Below, piece after piece: positions 1-5,914 of a DNA stretch of 8,448 nt (within the stretch, counting starts at the first letter, position 1; each line of letters starts with the position of its first letter). The DNA is from an uncultured Collinsella sp. GTDB taxonomy: Bacteria; Actinomycetota; Coriobacteriia; Coriobacteriales; Coriobacteriaceae. The stretch covers positions 1 to 8,448 of the forward strand of contig CAUFXK010000077.1 in assembly GCA_959596495.1 (NCBI GenBank), read 5' to 3'. A program made the position numbers and the translations under genes. The notes beneath the pieces were generated by a model. It was not told the origin of the DNA, did not search any database, and saw only the letters and a list, made by a program, of their open reading frames with translations.

Positions 1-759
1 AAGAAGAACGACCCGGATCTTGCCGAGGTCGCCGATTACGTCTACGAGAACGTCTTTTTGCATTACACCATGAAGCAGTGGGGCCAGACGCCCGACCAGA
101 TCGACCCCTCGATCACCGGCCGCGTTCCCGTCTTTGTAGGCGATGACGATCGTTACTTCCCGCAGGCTCCTTTCCAGGGCATGCCGCAGGACGGCTATAC
201 CGCGCTGTTCGAGCATATGCTCGATCACGATTTGATCGACGTATTCTGTGACGTAGACGCCCGTGACCTCTTTGAAATCGACGAGACTACCGTCAAGATC
301 GACGGCAAGGTCTATGGTGGCGAGATCGTCTACACCGGTCCACTCGATGAGCTGTTCAACCTCGACCTGGGCGCGCTGCCGTACCGCACGCTCGACATGA
401 AGTTCGAGACGCTCGATATGGATCAGTTCCAGCCCGTGGGCACCGTCAACTACACCACGAGCGAGGACTATACACGTATTACCGAGTTCAAGAACATGAC
501 CGGTCAGGTTTTGCCCGGCAAGACCACCATCATGAAGGAGTACTCCAAGGCCTATACGCCTGGCTCGGGCGAGACGCCGTACTACGCTATCCTGGAGCCC
601 GAGAACCGTGAGCTCTACGAGCGCTATCTTGAGCGCGTCCAGAACCTGACGAACTTCCACCCGGTGGGTCGTCTGGCCGAGTATCGTTACTACGATATGG
701 ACGCCGTGACCAATTCCGCCCTCGATCTTTCGGATGAGATTATCGCCTGCCATGCATAA
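1..759 (+). CDS. glf: UDP-galactopyranose mutase, C-terminal part (5' end outside window)
   Basis: This flavoenzyme interconverts UDP-galactopyranose and UDP-galactofuranose in the cytoplasm, supplying the activated furanose sugar for cell-surface glycans. The frame is open from base 1 and runs 252 codons to TAA at 757-759. Family proteins are usually about 370-390 residues, so roughly the first third (most of the FAD-binding Rossmann region) is missing. Visible family motifs are YTMKQWG near partial residues 22-28, a PVFVGDDDRYFPQAPFQG stretch leading into GMPQDGYT, and the C-terminal GRLAEYRYYDMD block that carries the conserved Arg/Tyr/Asp residues of the substrate and flavin site. The stop codon overlaps the start of the next gene, so the two are surely co-transcribed. 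Identification rests on motif recall. The truncation is a window-edge effect, not a broken gene. Confidence 0.95.
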   Translation, partial: KKNDPDLAEVADYVYENVFLHYTMKQWGQTPDQIDPSITGRVPVFVGDDDRYFPQAPFQGMPQDGYTALFEHMLDHDLIDVFCDVDARDLFEIDETTVKIDGKVYGGEIVYTGPLDELFNLDLGALPYRTLDMKFETLDMDQFQPVGTVNYTTSEDYTRITEFKNMTGQVLPGKTTIMKEYSKAYTPGSGETPYYAILEPENRELYERYLERVQNLTNFHPVGRLAEYRYYDMDAVTNSALDLSDEIIACHA

Positions 760-1783
760 AGTCATTACATTCGGTATTCCCTCGTATAACGCCGCCAAAG
801 ACATGGACCATTGCATCACCTCCATCTTGGAGGGGAGCAATTACGCCACCGATATCGAGATTATCGTGGTGGACGACGGCTCCAAGGACGAGACGGCCGT
901 CAAGGCCGACGAGTGGGAGGCCCGTTATCCTGGAATCATCCGCGCGGTGCACCAGGAGAACGGCGGTCACGGTATTGCCGTCCTTTCGGGTCTGCGCGAG
1001 GCGCAGGGCACCTACTACAAGGTTGTCGACTCGGACGACTGGCTCGACGGTGCGGCGCTTTCGACCATGCTGTCGATTCTGCGTGGCTTTGAGGAGCGCG
1101 ACCAGCGCGTCGACCTGTTTATCTCGAACTACGTGTACGAGAAGGTTTACGAGGGCACGCATACCGCTATTGGCTACAAGTTTGCCCTGCCGCGCAAAAA
1201 GATTTTCTCTTGGGACCAGATCGGACACTTCCGTCCCGATCAGAACCTGCTCATGCACAGCCTGTGCTATCGCACCGATGTACTGCGCGAGTCCAATCTG
1301 CCTATGCCGGCACACACGTTCTACGTGGATAATATCTACGCATACGTGCCGCTGCCGCGCTGCAAGACCATGTACTACGCCGACATCGACCTCTATCGCT
1401 ACTTTATCGGTCGCGAAGGCCAGAGCGTCAACGAGGCAACGATGGTCAAGCGTCTGGACCAGCAGTTCCGTGTTACGCGTATCATGATGGAGTCGTACCA
1501 CCTGTACAGCGATGTTGAGTCGTCGCGTCTGCGCTCGTACATGATGGGCTATTTCACCATGATGATGGCGATCTGCTCAGTGCTCACCAAACTTTCCGAG
1601 GAAGATTGCGCCGACGAGCGCCTAAAGACGCTGTGGAATGATTTGAAGGCCTATGACGAGCGCATGTATCGTCGTGCCCGCTACGGCGTGGTCGGGTTCT
1701 TCACCAATCTGCGCGGTCGTGCCGGTGACAAAACCACACTCGGCCTATACCGTCTTGCCTCAAAGATCTTCAAATTCAACTAG
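752..1783 (+). CDS. Family-2 glycosyltransferase (GT-A fold), candidate galactofuranosyltransferase
   Basis: This is a sugar transferase of the GT2 family, expected to act at the inner face of the membrane on a nucleotide-sugar donor. With the start at 752 it has 343 residues. The N-terminal GT-A domain opens with VITFGIPSYNAAKDM, then has IVVDDGS (residues 38-44) and VVDSDDW (91-97), the DxD-type motif that binds the metal and the nucleotide sugar. A C-terminal region of about 150 residues rich in Tyr, Met and Arg has no motif I can name. I see no signal peptide or clear transmembrane helix. An in-frame ATG at 734 lies 18 nt upstream but has no Shine-Dalgarno sequence. The ATG at 752 gives the usual short GT2 N-terminus, overlaps the glf stop by 8 nt and has GGATGAG about 13 nt upstream. 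Adjacency to glf suggests a galactofuranose donor, which is inference; other hexose donors remain possible. Confidence 0.9.
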   Translation: MHKVITFGIPSYNAAKDMDHCITSILEGSNYATDIEIIVVDDGSKDETAVKADEWEARYPGIIRAVHQENGGHGIAVLSGLREAQGTYYKVVDSDDWLDGAALSTMLSILRGFEERDQRVDLFISNYVYEKVYEGTHTAIGYKFALPRKKIFSWDQIGHFRPDQNLLMHSLCYRTDVLRESNLPMPAHTFYVDNIYAYVPLPRCKTMYYADIDLYRYFIGREGQSVNEATMVKRLDQQFRVTRIMMESYHLYSDVESSRLRSYMMGYFTMMMAICSVLTKLSEEDCADERLKTLWNDLKAYDERMYRRARYGVVGFFTNLRGRAGDKTTLGLYRLASKIFKFN

Positions 1784-1815
1784 CTGCTGAGTAATCGTTG
1801 CTGATAGGTTGACTG

Positions 1816-1925
1816 GGCCCCTTGGCCTTTAGTTTGCTACTGCGAACAGTCCTGCTCGCACGGAAAGCACATTAAGTGCTTTCCGGCTCGTGCGGAACTT
1901 GTATCAAACTAAAGGCCAAGGGGCC
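1816..1925 (+). repeat. Folded intergenic element, copy 1 (E1)
   Basis: A perfect 21-bp inverted repeat (1816-1836 with 1905-1925) encloses a 68-nt core. Inside the core, CGGAAAGCAC (1861-1870) pairs with GTGCTTTCCG (1876-1885) around the loop ATTAA. AGTCC (1848-1852) can pair with GGAACT (1894-1899) with one bulged base, and GCA (1858-1860) with TGC (1891-1893). The core aligns with the reverse complement of copy 2 at 2019-2147: in plus orientation both share GTTTGCT, ACAGTCCT, CACATTAAGTG, TGCGGAACT and CAAAC. It begins 32 nt after the glycosyltransferase stop. The true sense strand is unknown; I assign plus because in that orientation each copy sits just downstream of its neighbouring gene. 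No U-run follows the 3' arm, so it is not a textbook terminator. It could be a structured RNA, a bidirectional termination or 3'-end processing element, or a small non-autonomous mobile repeat. Confidence 0.75.
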
Positions 1926-1950
1926 TCTGCTATAAGAATCGATTGTCAGG

Positions 1951-1995
1951 TTATTTGAATTTGAAGATCTTCGAAGCGCGGTACACAGGGGCCTG
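1951..1995 (-). pseudogene. Inverted remnant of a glycosyltransferase 3' end
   Basis: On the minus strand this stretch reads QAPVYRASKIFKFK followed by TAA at 1953-1951. The intact glycosyltransferase on the plus strand ends GLYRLASKIFKFN followed by TAG. Seventeen bases are identical in inverted orientation (1763-1779 and 1955-1971). Weaker similarity continues past both stop codons (a TGA-AATCG-ATAG pattern) down to the arms of element E1, so the whole of 1763-1971 is an imperfect palindrome centred on E1. No start codon or body of the gene remains: the frame meets a stop within about 30 codons upstream, inside element E2. I read it as the tail of a lost convergent paralogue or of an inverted duplication. 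Chance similarity of the short peptide is less likely but not excluded. Confidence 0.4.
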
Positions 1996-2018
1996 GGCTG
2001 AAAAAATATTAGTTGGTA

Positions 2019-2147
2019 GTCGGTCGGAGGCGGGCGGGCATTACGTTTGTCGCGAGTTCCGCATGCAAAGAAGGCCACTTAATGTGGCCTTCGTCTTGCA
2101 TAGGACTGTAGAGCAGCAAACGTAACGCCCGCCCGTCTCCGACCGAC
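2019..2147 (-). repeat. Folded intergenic element, copy 2 (E2)
   Basis: Outer arms of 31 nt (2019-2049 with 2117-2147) pair at 29 positions, plus one G-T and one A-C position, and enclose a 67-nt core. In plus-strand reading, ATGCAA (2063-2068) pairs with TTGCAT (2096-2101), and GAAGGCCAC (2070-2078) pairs with GTGGCCTTC (2084-2092) around the loop TTAAT. AGTTCC (2055-2060) pairs with GGACT (2103-2107) with one bulged T. This is the inverted homologue of E1. The loop, the CAC/GTG closing pairs, AGTTCCGCA, AGGACTGT and the GTTTG/CAAAC inner ends of the arms are shared, while most other stem pairs differ but still pair. In the minus direction it starts 11 nt after the P1 peptidase stop, and a six-T run (2006-2001) lies 12 nt beyond its far arm. 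The sense strand is unproven. Confidence 0.75.
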
Positions 2148-2158
2148 GGTCGAGTGGA

Positions 2159-3160
2159 CTACTTCGCGGCGCCGGGGATGCTGTGGGAGGTTTTGGCGGT
2201 TTTGGCTCCGTTTACGATGGCAGTTTCCAGGGCCCTTACTGCGAGCATGCCCAGCAGGTCTAGGGGAACGGCGGCGCTTGCCTGGGCACCCAGTTTGCCG
2301 CTGGCGAGGGTGTAGATGGTGTCGCCGTCGTTGGTGGTGTGCGTGGGGCGGATGGCGTGTGCGTAGGCGTCTGCGGCCATCTGGGAGACCTTGGTGGCTT
2401 GTGCCTTAGTGAGTTCCACGTTGGTGACGATGCAGCTGATGGTGGTGTTGGTGCGGTCGAGCGGCATCTGCATGGATCCGGCGGCGGCAAAGGCTGCGAG
2501 TTCCATGTCGACGATCTGGTCGCTATCGGCTGCGGCGCGCATGCCGGCGACCCACTCGCCGGTGAAGGGGTCGACAACGTTGCCGCAGGCGTTGACTGAG
2601 ACCACGGCGCCCACCTTAACAGGGCCGAGTGCCACGGCGGCGGCGCCAAGGCCGGCCTTCATGCAGGTGGCGGGGCCCATGAGCTTGCCCACGGTGGCGC
2701 CGGTGCCGGCGCCTACATTGCCCTGCTCGAGCGTGGTGGGGGTGTGGTCGAGTGCTTCGCGCACGGCGGCGATGCCGGCCTCAATGTCAGGGCGCACGGT
2801 GGGGTTACCAAAGGCGAGGTCGAAGATACAGCTGGAGCACACGATAGGCACCTGCGTGGGGCCGACGGGAAGGCCGATGCCGCGGCTCTCAAGCTCGCGA
2901 GCGACGCCGCTTGCAGCCTCGAGGCCAAAGGCCGATCCACCCGAAAGGCAGACGGCGTGGACCTTGTCGACGGTGTTCTCGGGTCGCAGCAGGTCGGTTT
3001 CGCGCGATGCTGGAGCACCGCCGCGAACGTCAACGCCGCCGGTGGCGCCCTCGGGTGCCACGATTACGGTGCAACCGGTGCCGGCCTCCTCGTCCGTATA
3101 GTTGCCAAAGCAAAAGCCATCGACATCGCAAACGTCAATGGCCTCAAGCAGTGTATCCAT
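2159..3160 (-). CDS. P1 family (S58, DmpA/NylC-like) self-processing peptidase
   Basis: This is an N-terminal-nucleophile hydrolase of the DmpA/NylC superfamily. Known members cleave themselves into two chains and act as aminopeptidases, beta-peptidases or amide hydrolases; the natural substrate here cannot be read from sequence. It is full length at 333 residues. Family signatures are LSGGSAFGLEAA (72-83), QGNVGAGTGATVGK (146-159), and NTTISCIVTN (238-247), where N238/T239 is the expected autocleavage point and T239 the nucleophile. A TNDGDTIYTLASG block follows at 276-288. There is no signal peptide, so it is probably cytoplasmic. The ATG is preceded by AGGAG with 6-nt spacing. It lies 101 nt downstream of maf with hairpins between, so it may be a separate transcript or a read-through member of that operon. 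Its stop is 11 nt from element E2. Confidence 0.93.
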   Translation of the reverse strand: MDTLLEAIDVCDVDGFCFGNYTDEEAGTGCTVIVAPEGATGGVDVRGGAPASRETDLLRPENTVDKVHAVCLSGGSAFGLEAASGVARELESRGIGLPVGPTQVPIVCSSCIFDLAFGNPTVRPDIEAGIAAVREALDHTPTTLEQGNVGAGTGATVGKLMGPATCMKAGLGAAAVALGPVKVGAVVSVNACGNVVDPFTGEWVAGMRAAADSDQIVDMELAAFAAAGSMQMPLDRTNTTISCIVTNVELTKAQATKVSQMAADAYAHAIRPTHTTNDGDTIYTLASGKLGAQASAAVPLDLLGMLAVRALETAIVNGAKTAKTSHSIPGAAK

Positions 3161-3183
3161 GTTTTACTCCTATCGGTTTTCCG

Positions 3184-3200
3184 CCGGGCCTTATGCCCGG
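3184..3200 (-). other. Small hairpin in the leader of the P1 peptidase gene
   Basis: CCGGGC and GCCCGG form a 6-bp all-GC stem with a five-base loop. On the minus strand it lies about 20 nt before the AGGAG ribosome-binding site of the P1 peptidase gene. It could stabilise the leader or affect initiation. No alternative fold or ligand-binding architecture is visible, so I do not call it a riboswitch. Confidence 0.35.
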
Positions 3201-3230
3201 TCGGGATCCGTACGGTACGCCGAAATTGTA

Positions 3231-3253
3231 GGCGCTGGGGGATACCCAGCGCC
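3231..3253 (-). terminator. Probable weak intrinsic terminator after maf
   Basis: A 9-bp perfect stem (GGCGCTGGG with CCCAGCGCC) and a five-base loop begin 8 nt after the maf stop codon. On the minus strand it is followed by TACAATTT, a poor U-tract, so termination may be partial and the P1 peptidase gene could receive read-through. The TACAAT just after the stem also resembles a -10 box, but no matching -35 is seen. Confidence 0.5.
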
Positions 3254-3261
3254 AGATGCAA

Positions 3262-3843
3262 TTACGATAGTTTTTGAATCGCGCGCGCGACGCGAGCGAC
3301 GGGCAGGCCCACCACGTTGTAGAAGTCGCCCGAAATATCATGCACGAGCATGCGCCCGCCGACGCCCTGGATGCCGTAGGCGCCGGCTTTGTCCATGGGC
3401 TCGCCTGAGGCGACGTAGCGCTCAATCTGCTCGTCGGTGAGCTCATAGAACGTCACGTCGGTCACATCGACAAACGACAGGCTCTCGGCGGCGTGCGGGG
3501 CTGTGACGTCTCCGGCTCTAACGATGCAGACGCCGGTTGCGACCTGGTGTGTGCGCCCCGAGAGCTCGTGGAGCATGGTGCGGGCTTCATCCTCGTTTGC
3601 CGGCTTGCCCAAAAGCTTGCCATCGAAGGTGACGATGGTGTCGGCCGCGATGGTCAGCTCATTGGGCTCGGCGTGCTCGGCGGCAACGGCGGTAGCCTTG
3701 GCGCGAGCTAAGCGCTCGACAAGCGTAAGCGGGGCCTCGTCATCAAAAGGGGTCTCGTCGATGTCAGCGGGAATGACGCGGATGTCGTAGCCCGCTTCGC
3801 GCATGAGCTCGATGCGGCGCGGTGATTGCGAAGCCAAAATCAT
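3262..3843 (-). CDS. maf: Maf family nucleoside triphosphate pyrophosphatase
   Basis: Maf proteins hydrolyse non-canonical or modified nucleoside triphosphates, and in some subfamilies dTTP or UTP, to the monophosphate and pyrophosphate in the cytoplasm. This is nucleotide-pool cleaning linked to septum and cell-cycle control. At 193 residues it is full length. It shows the whole motif set: SQSPRR (5-10) at the N-terminus, AADTIV (66-71) with the catalytic Asp, LGKP (78-81), SGRTHQV (95-101), SGEPMDKAGAYGIQG (146-160) and GDFYNVVGLP (172-181). Its ATG overlaps the stop of the upstream DJ-1/PfpI gene in an ATGA, with GAGGG about 11 nt upstream, so translation is probably coupled. Substrate preference (YhdE-like or YceF-like) was not assigned. 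Confidence 0.95.
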   Translation of the reverse strand: MILASQSPRRIELMREAGYDIRVIPADIDETPFDDEAPLTLVERLARAKATAVAAEHAEPNELTIAADTIVTFDGKLLGKPANEDEARTMLHELSGRTHQVATGVCIVRAGDVTAPHAAESLSFVDVTDVTFYELTDEQIERYVASGEPMDKAGAYGIQGVGGRMLVHDISGDFYNVVGLPVARVARAIQKLS

Positions 3844-4382
3844 AGCTGAATGCCCTCGGCAACCTTCTCGACAGCCTTGTCGCCGGCGAGCGTACGCAGC
3901 AGCTCAAGCGCAAAGGGGAGCGACTGGGCCATGCCGCTGGCGGTGATGATGTTGCCGTCGTGCGTGACCTTGTCGCCGGTATAGGCGCCCTCGGGGAAAC
4001 TCTTCTCAAAGCCGGGGAAGCATGTGGCGTGGCGTCCCTCGAGCAGGTCAAGCTCGCCCAGGATAAACGGGGCGGCGCAGATGGCGGCAACATGCTTGGT
4101 CGCGGCGAACTCGCAGACTACATCGCAGACGCGCTGGTCGGCGCGCAGGTTGGTGGCGCCGGGCAGGCCGCCGGGCAGCACGACGCAGTCGTACTCATCA
4201 AAGTTAATCTCGTCAAAGAGTGCGTCGCAGGTCACGGGGATCTGCAGCGAGCTTACGACCTCACGCGTGGGCATGATCGAGACGAGCGTGGCGCGCACGC
4301 CGCCGCGACGCATGACATCGACCATGGTCAAGCATTCAATAGTTTCAAAGCCATCGGCGGCGAGAACGGCAACGCTGGGCAT
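3840..4382 (-). CDS. DJ-1/PfpI family protein (ThiJ/YajL-like)
   Basis: This is a member of the DJ-1/PfpI superfamily. Bacterial relatives such as YajL are reported as stress-protective chaperones or deglycases, but the activity within the family is debated and not assigned here. From the chosen start it has 180 residues, the usual size for the YajL/DJ-1 branch. Key sites are E13 in DGFETIE (aligned with human DJ-1 Glu18), LPGGLPG (69-75), and the nucleophile-elbow Cys102 in AAICAAP, followed by ATCFPGFE (119-126). The longest frame starts at 4406, but the ATG at 4382 has AAAGGA about 6 nt upstream, matches the family N-terminus (PSVAVLAADGFE) and leaves room for a leader after the promoter at 4419-4447. 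It forms a translationally coupled pair with maf through ATGA. Confidence 0.92.
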   Translation of the reverse strand: MPSVAVLAADGFETIECLTMVDVMRRGGVRATLVSIMPTREVVSSLQIPVTCDALFDEINFDEYDCVVLPGGLPGATNLRADQRVCDVVCEFAATKHVAAICAAPFILGELDLLEGRHATCFPGFEKSFPEGAYTGDKVTHDGNIITASGMAQSLPFALELLRTLAGDKAVEKVAEGIQL

Positions 4383-4418
4383 GAGGGTTCCTTTCATAGG
4401 CGGCATACAATTAGCCGT

Positions 4419-4447
4419 CTTATACCCCGAAGACCTCCGCTTGCCAC
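4419..4447 (-). promoter_or_regulatory. Candidate promoter for the DJ-1/PfpI-maf pair
   Basis: On the minus strand, a -35-like GTGGCA (4447-4442, four of six matches to TTGACA) and a -10 TATAAG (4424-4419, five of six matches to TATAAT) are 17 nt apart. Transcription would begin near 4412, giving a leader of about 30 nt before the ATG at 4382. That supports 4382 rather than 4406 as the start. No operator repeat is evident. Confidence 0.5.
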
Positions 4448-4487
4448 GCTCGATTTCCCAATGATTTTCTGAGCAATGATTAAGCGG

Positions 4488-5801
4488 CTAGTTGCGCCTA
4501 AGGTGGACGACGGTCTCGCAGTGGAAGGTTTGTGGGAACAGGTCGACTGGCGTGATCTTTACGGGGGAGAAGGTGCCTTCTTCGACAAAGCGTTTGAGAT
4601 CGCGCGCCAGGGTGGCCGGGTCGCAGCTCACGTAGGCGACATCGCGGGCACTCGTGCTGGCGATAAGGCCGATCGCCTCGGGGGCGAGGCCTGCGCGCGG
4701 CGGGTCGACCACCAAGATGTCGGCATCCTGGTCGGGGAACTCGCGCACCGCGTCTCCGCCAATGACGTCGACGTTATCAAGCTTGTTGATTTCCAGGTTA
4801 CGGCGTAGATCGCGCACGGCGGGGCCGTAGGCCTCGACGGCAGCGACAAAGTCGCAGCGGCGGGCGAGCGGCAGGGTAAAGGTGCCGGCACCGCAGTACA
4901 GGTCCACGGCAAGCTCGTCTTCCTGCGGGTCGAGCGCTTCCATGACAAGATCGATCAAAATCTCGGCACCCTTGGTGTTGACCTGGAAAAAAGACGGGGC
5001 AGACAAGCGCATCTGATCCTCGGCGATATTCTCGGTCCATGAGCCCTCTCCGGCGAGCATTTCGACCTTGGAGACACGGCGGGCCTTCTTTTCGCCCTTG
5101 CTCATCACGCGTACGATGCTCGTAGGATGAGCGGCGTCCGCCAGCACGCGGGAGACCTGCGAGCGCGGAAAAGAGCCTGTGGGCGTCCAGAGTGCGACCT
5201 CGAGTGCCTTGGTGCGGCGCGATGCGCGAATGCCCACGCGTTCGAGCCCCAAGTCATGGCTGCCGCTTAGATAGTTGAGTGCGCCGACGACCGATTTGAG
5301 TGCCTTCGGGAAGCGCTTATCGAACAGCGGACACATATCGACGGTCACGATTTTGCTGGGGTCGACACCGTGCATGCCAAGGCGCACGCGACCGTTGACG
5401 ACGGTCGGTTCTAGCTCGATTTTATTGCGGTAGCCCCAGTCGTCCTTGGTGTGGCAGATGGGCTGTACCAACTCATCTGCCAGCTCAGGAGCGAACTTGC
5501 CGATGCGCTCGAGCGTGGAGCGCAGGTTTTGCTCCTTGGCGGCGAGCTGTGCCGTGCGTGAGAGATTGCCCCACGAGCAGCCGCCGCAGATGCCCACGAA
5601 GGGGCAGGGAGGCTGAATGCGATTGGGGCTTGGCTCCAGAATCTCGGTGGTGCGGGCGCGCATGAATGACTTGCCGTCCTGTACGACCTCGGCCTCGACG
5701 GTGTCGCCTGCCACGGCACCCTGCACAAAGACGGCCTTGCCGTTGTCGGCGTGCGCCAGCCCGTCGGCGCCGTAGGTCATCGATTCTATAGTGAGCTTCA
5801 T
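4488..5801 (-). CDS. rlmD: 23S rRNA (uracil-C5)-methyltransferase, RlmD/RumA type
   Basis: This is an S-adenosylmethionine-dependent methyltransferase of the TrmA/RlmC/RlmD family that makes 5-methyluridine in RNA. E. coli RlmD modifies 23S rRNA U1939; the exact target here is inferred. From the chosen start it has 437 residues. An N-terminal TRAM domain (about 1-57) is followed by the iron-sulphur cysteines C66, C72 and C75 (CPFVGICGGC) and C157 (DMCPLF). The C-terminal Rossmann domain has FFQVN (271-275), DLYCGAGTF (300-308), VDPPRAGL (365-372) and SCDPATLARDL (392-402), where C393 is the expected nucleophile. In-frame ATGs at 5837 and 5816 lack ribosome-binding sites, and 5837 lies only 10 nt from a terminator stem. 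The ATG at 5801 has AGGCAGGA just upstream, though spacing is short, and fits the TRAM start MKLTIE. The start is moderately certain, the function family certain. Confidence 0.93.
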   Translation of the reverse strand: MKLTIESMTYGADGLAHADNGKAVFVQGAVAGDTVEAEVVQDGKSFMRARTTEILEPSPNRIQPPCPFVGICGGCSWGNLSRTAQLAAKEQNLRSTLERIGKFAPELADELVQPICHTKDDWGYRNKIELEPTVVNGRVRLGMHGVDPSKIVTVDMCPLFDKRFPKALKSVVGALNYLSGSHDLGLERVGIRASRRTKALEVALWTPTGSFPRSQVSRVLADAAHPTSIVRVMSKGEKKARRVSKVEMLAGEGSWTENIAEDQMRLSAPSFFQVNTKGAEILIDLVMEALDPQEDELAVDLYCGAGTFTLPLARRCDFVAAVEAYGPAVRDLRRNLEINKLDNVDVIGGDAVREFPDQDADILVVDPPRAGLAPEAIGLIASTSARDVAYVSCDPATLARDLKRFVEEGTFSPVKITPVDLFPQTFHCETVVHLRRN

Positions 5802-5849
5802 ATTCCTGCCTGTCATTCGCGTTGTTGTTCGCACCATGGTAGCAGGGAA

Positions 5850-5891
5850 AAGCGCCCCGCATCCGAGGCTTTCCTCAAATGCGGGGCGCTT
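5850..5891 (-). terminator. Intrinsic terminator of ppk1
   Basis: A 13-bp GC-rich stem (5850-5862 with 5879-5891) is extended inward by a 2x2 internal loop and a GAGG/CCTC stem with loop CTTT. On the minus strand it is followed directly by TTTT. It lies 23 nt after the ppk1 stop codon and separates ppk1 from the methyltransferase gene. The plus-strand side has no U-tract, so it works for the minus strand only. Confidence 0.85.
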
Positions 5892-5912
5892 CTACAAACT
5901 GCTTCTACAAAC
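5888..5912. repeat. Tandem 12-bp direct repeat between ppk1 stop and its terminator
   Basis: GCTTCTACAAAC occurs at 5888-5899 and again at 5901-5912, a 13-nt period. The first four bases of the first copy are part of the terminator stem. This looks like a recent slippage duplication that moved the stop codon away from the terminator. No function is evident. Confidence 0.7.
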
Positions 5913-5914
5913 GA

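Noticed and set aside
2061..2101. Classical intrinsic terminator on the plus strand
   Set aside because: The hairpin at 2070-2092 is strong, but the tract after it (GTCTTGCAT) is not a U-run, pairs back with upstream bases, and is part of the larger homologous element.
1872..2125. Small open frames on both strands in the convergent intergenic region (68 and 60 codons)
   Set aside because: They run through the folded elements E1 and E2, have no ribosome-binding site, and show no protein-like composition or recognisable motif.
1816..2147. Integron attC sites
   Set aside because: The folded shape is suggestive, but the GTTTG/CAAAC ends are in the wrong order for the RYYYAAC...GTTRRRY pattern, and there is no cassette array or integrase in view.
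1816..2147. CRISPR repeats
   Set aside because: There are only two copies, in inverted orientation, with a diverged sequence and no regular spacer arrangement.
2391..3101. Open plus-strand frame of 236 codons antisense to the P1 peptidase gene
   Set aside because: The sequence is low-complexity Ala/Pro/Ser, typical of a shadow frame. The opposite strand has full family motifs and a good ribosome-binding site.
5835..5843. Extended -10-like TGCTACCAT for the methyltransferase gene
   Set aside because: Only four of six core matches and no -35 at proper spacing. It overlaps the end of the ppk1 terminator, so it is too weak to list as a promoter.
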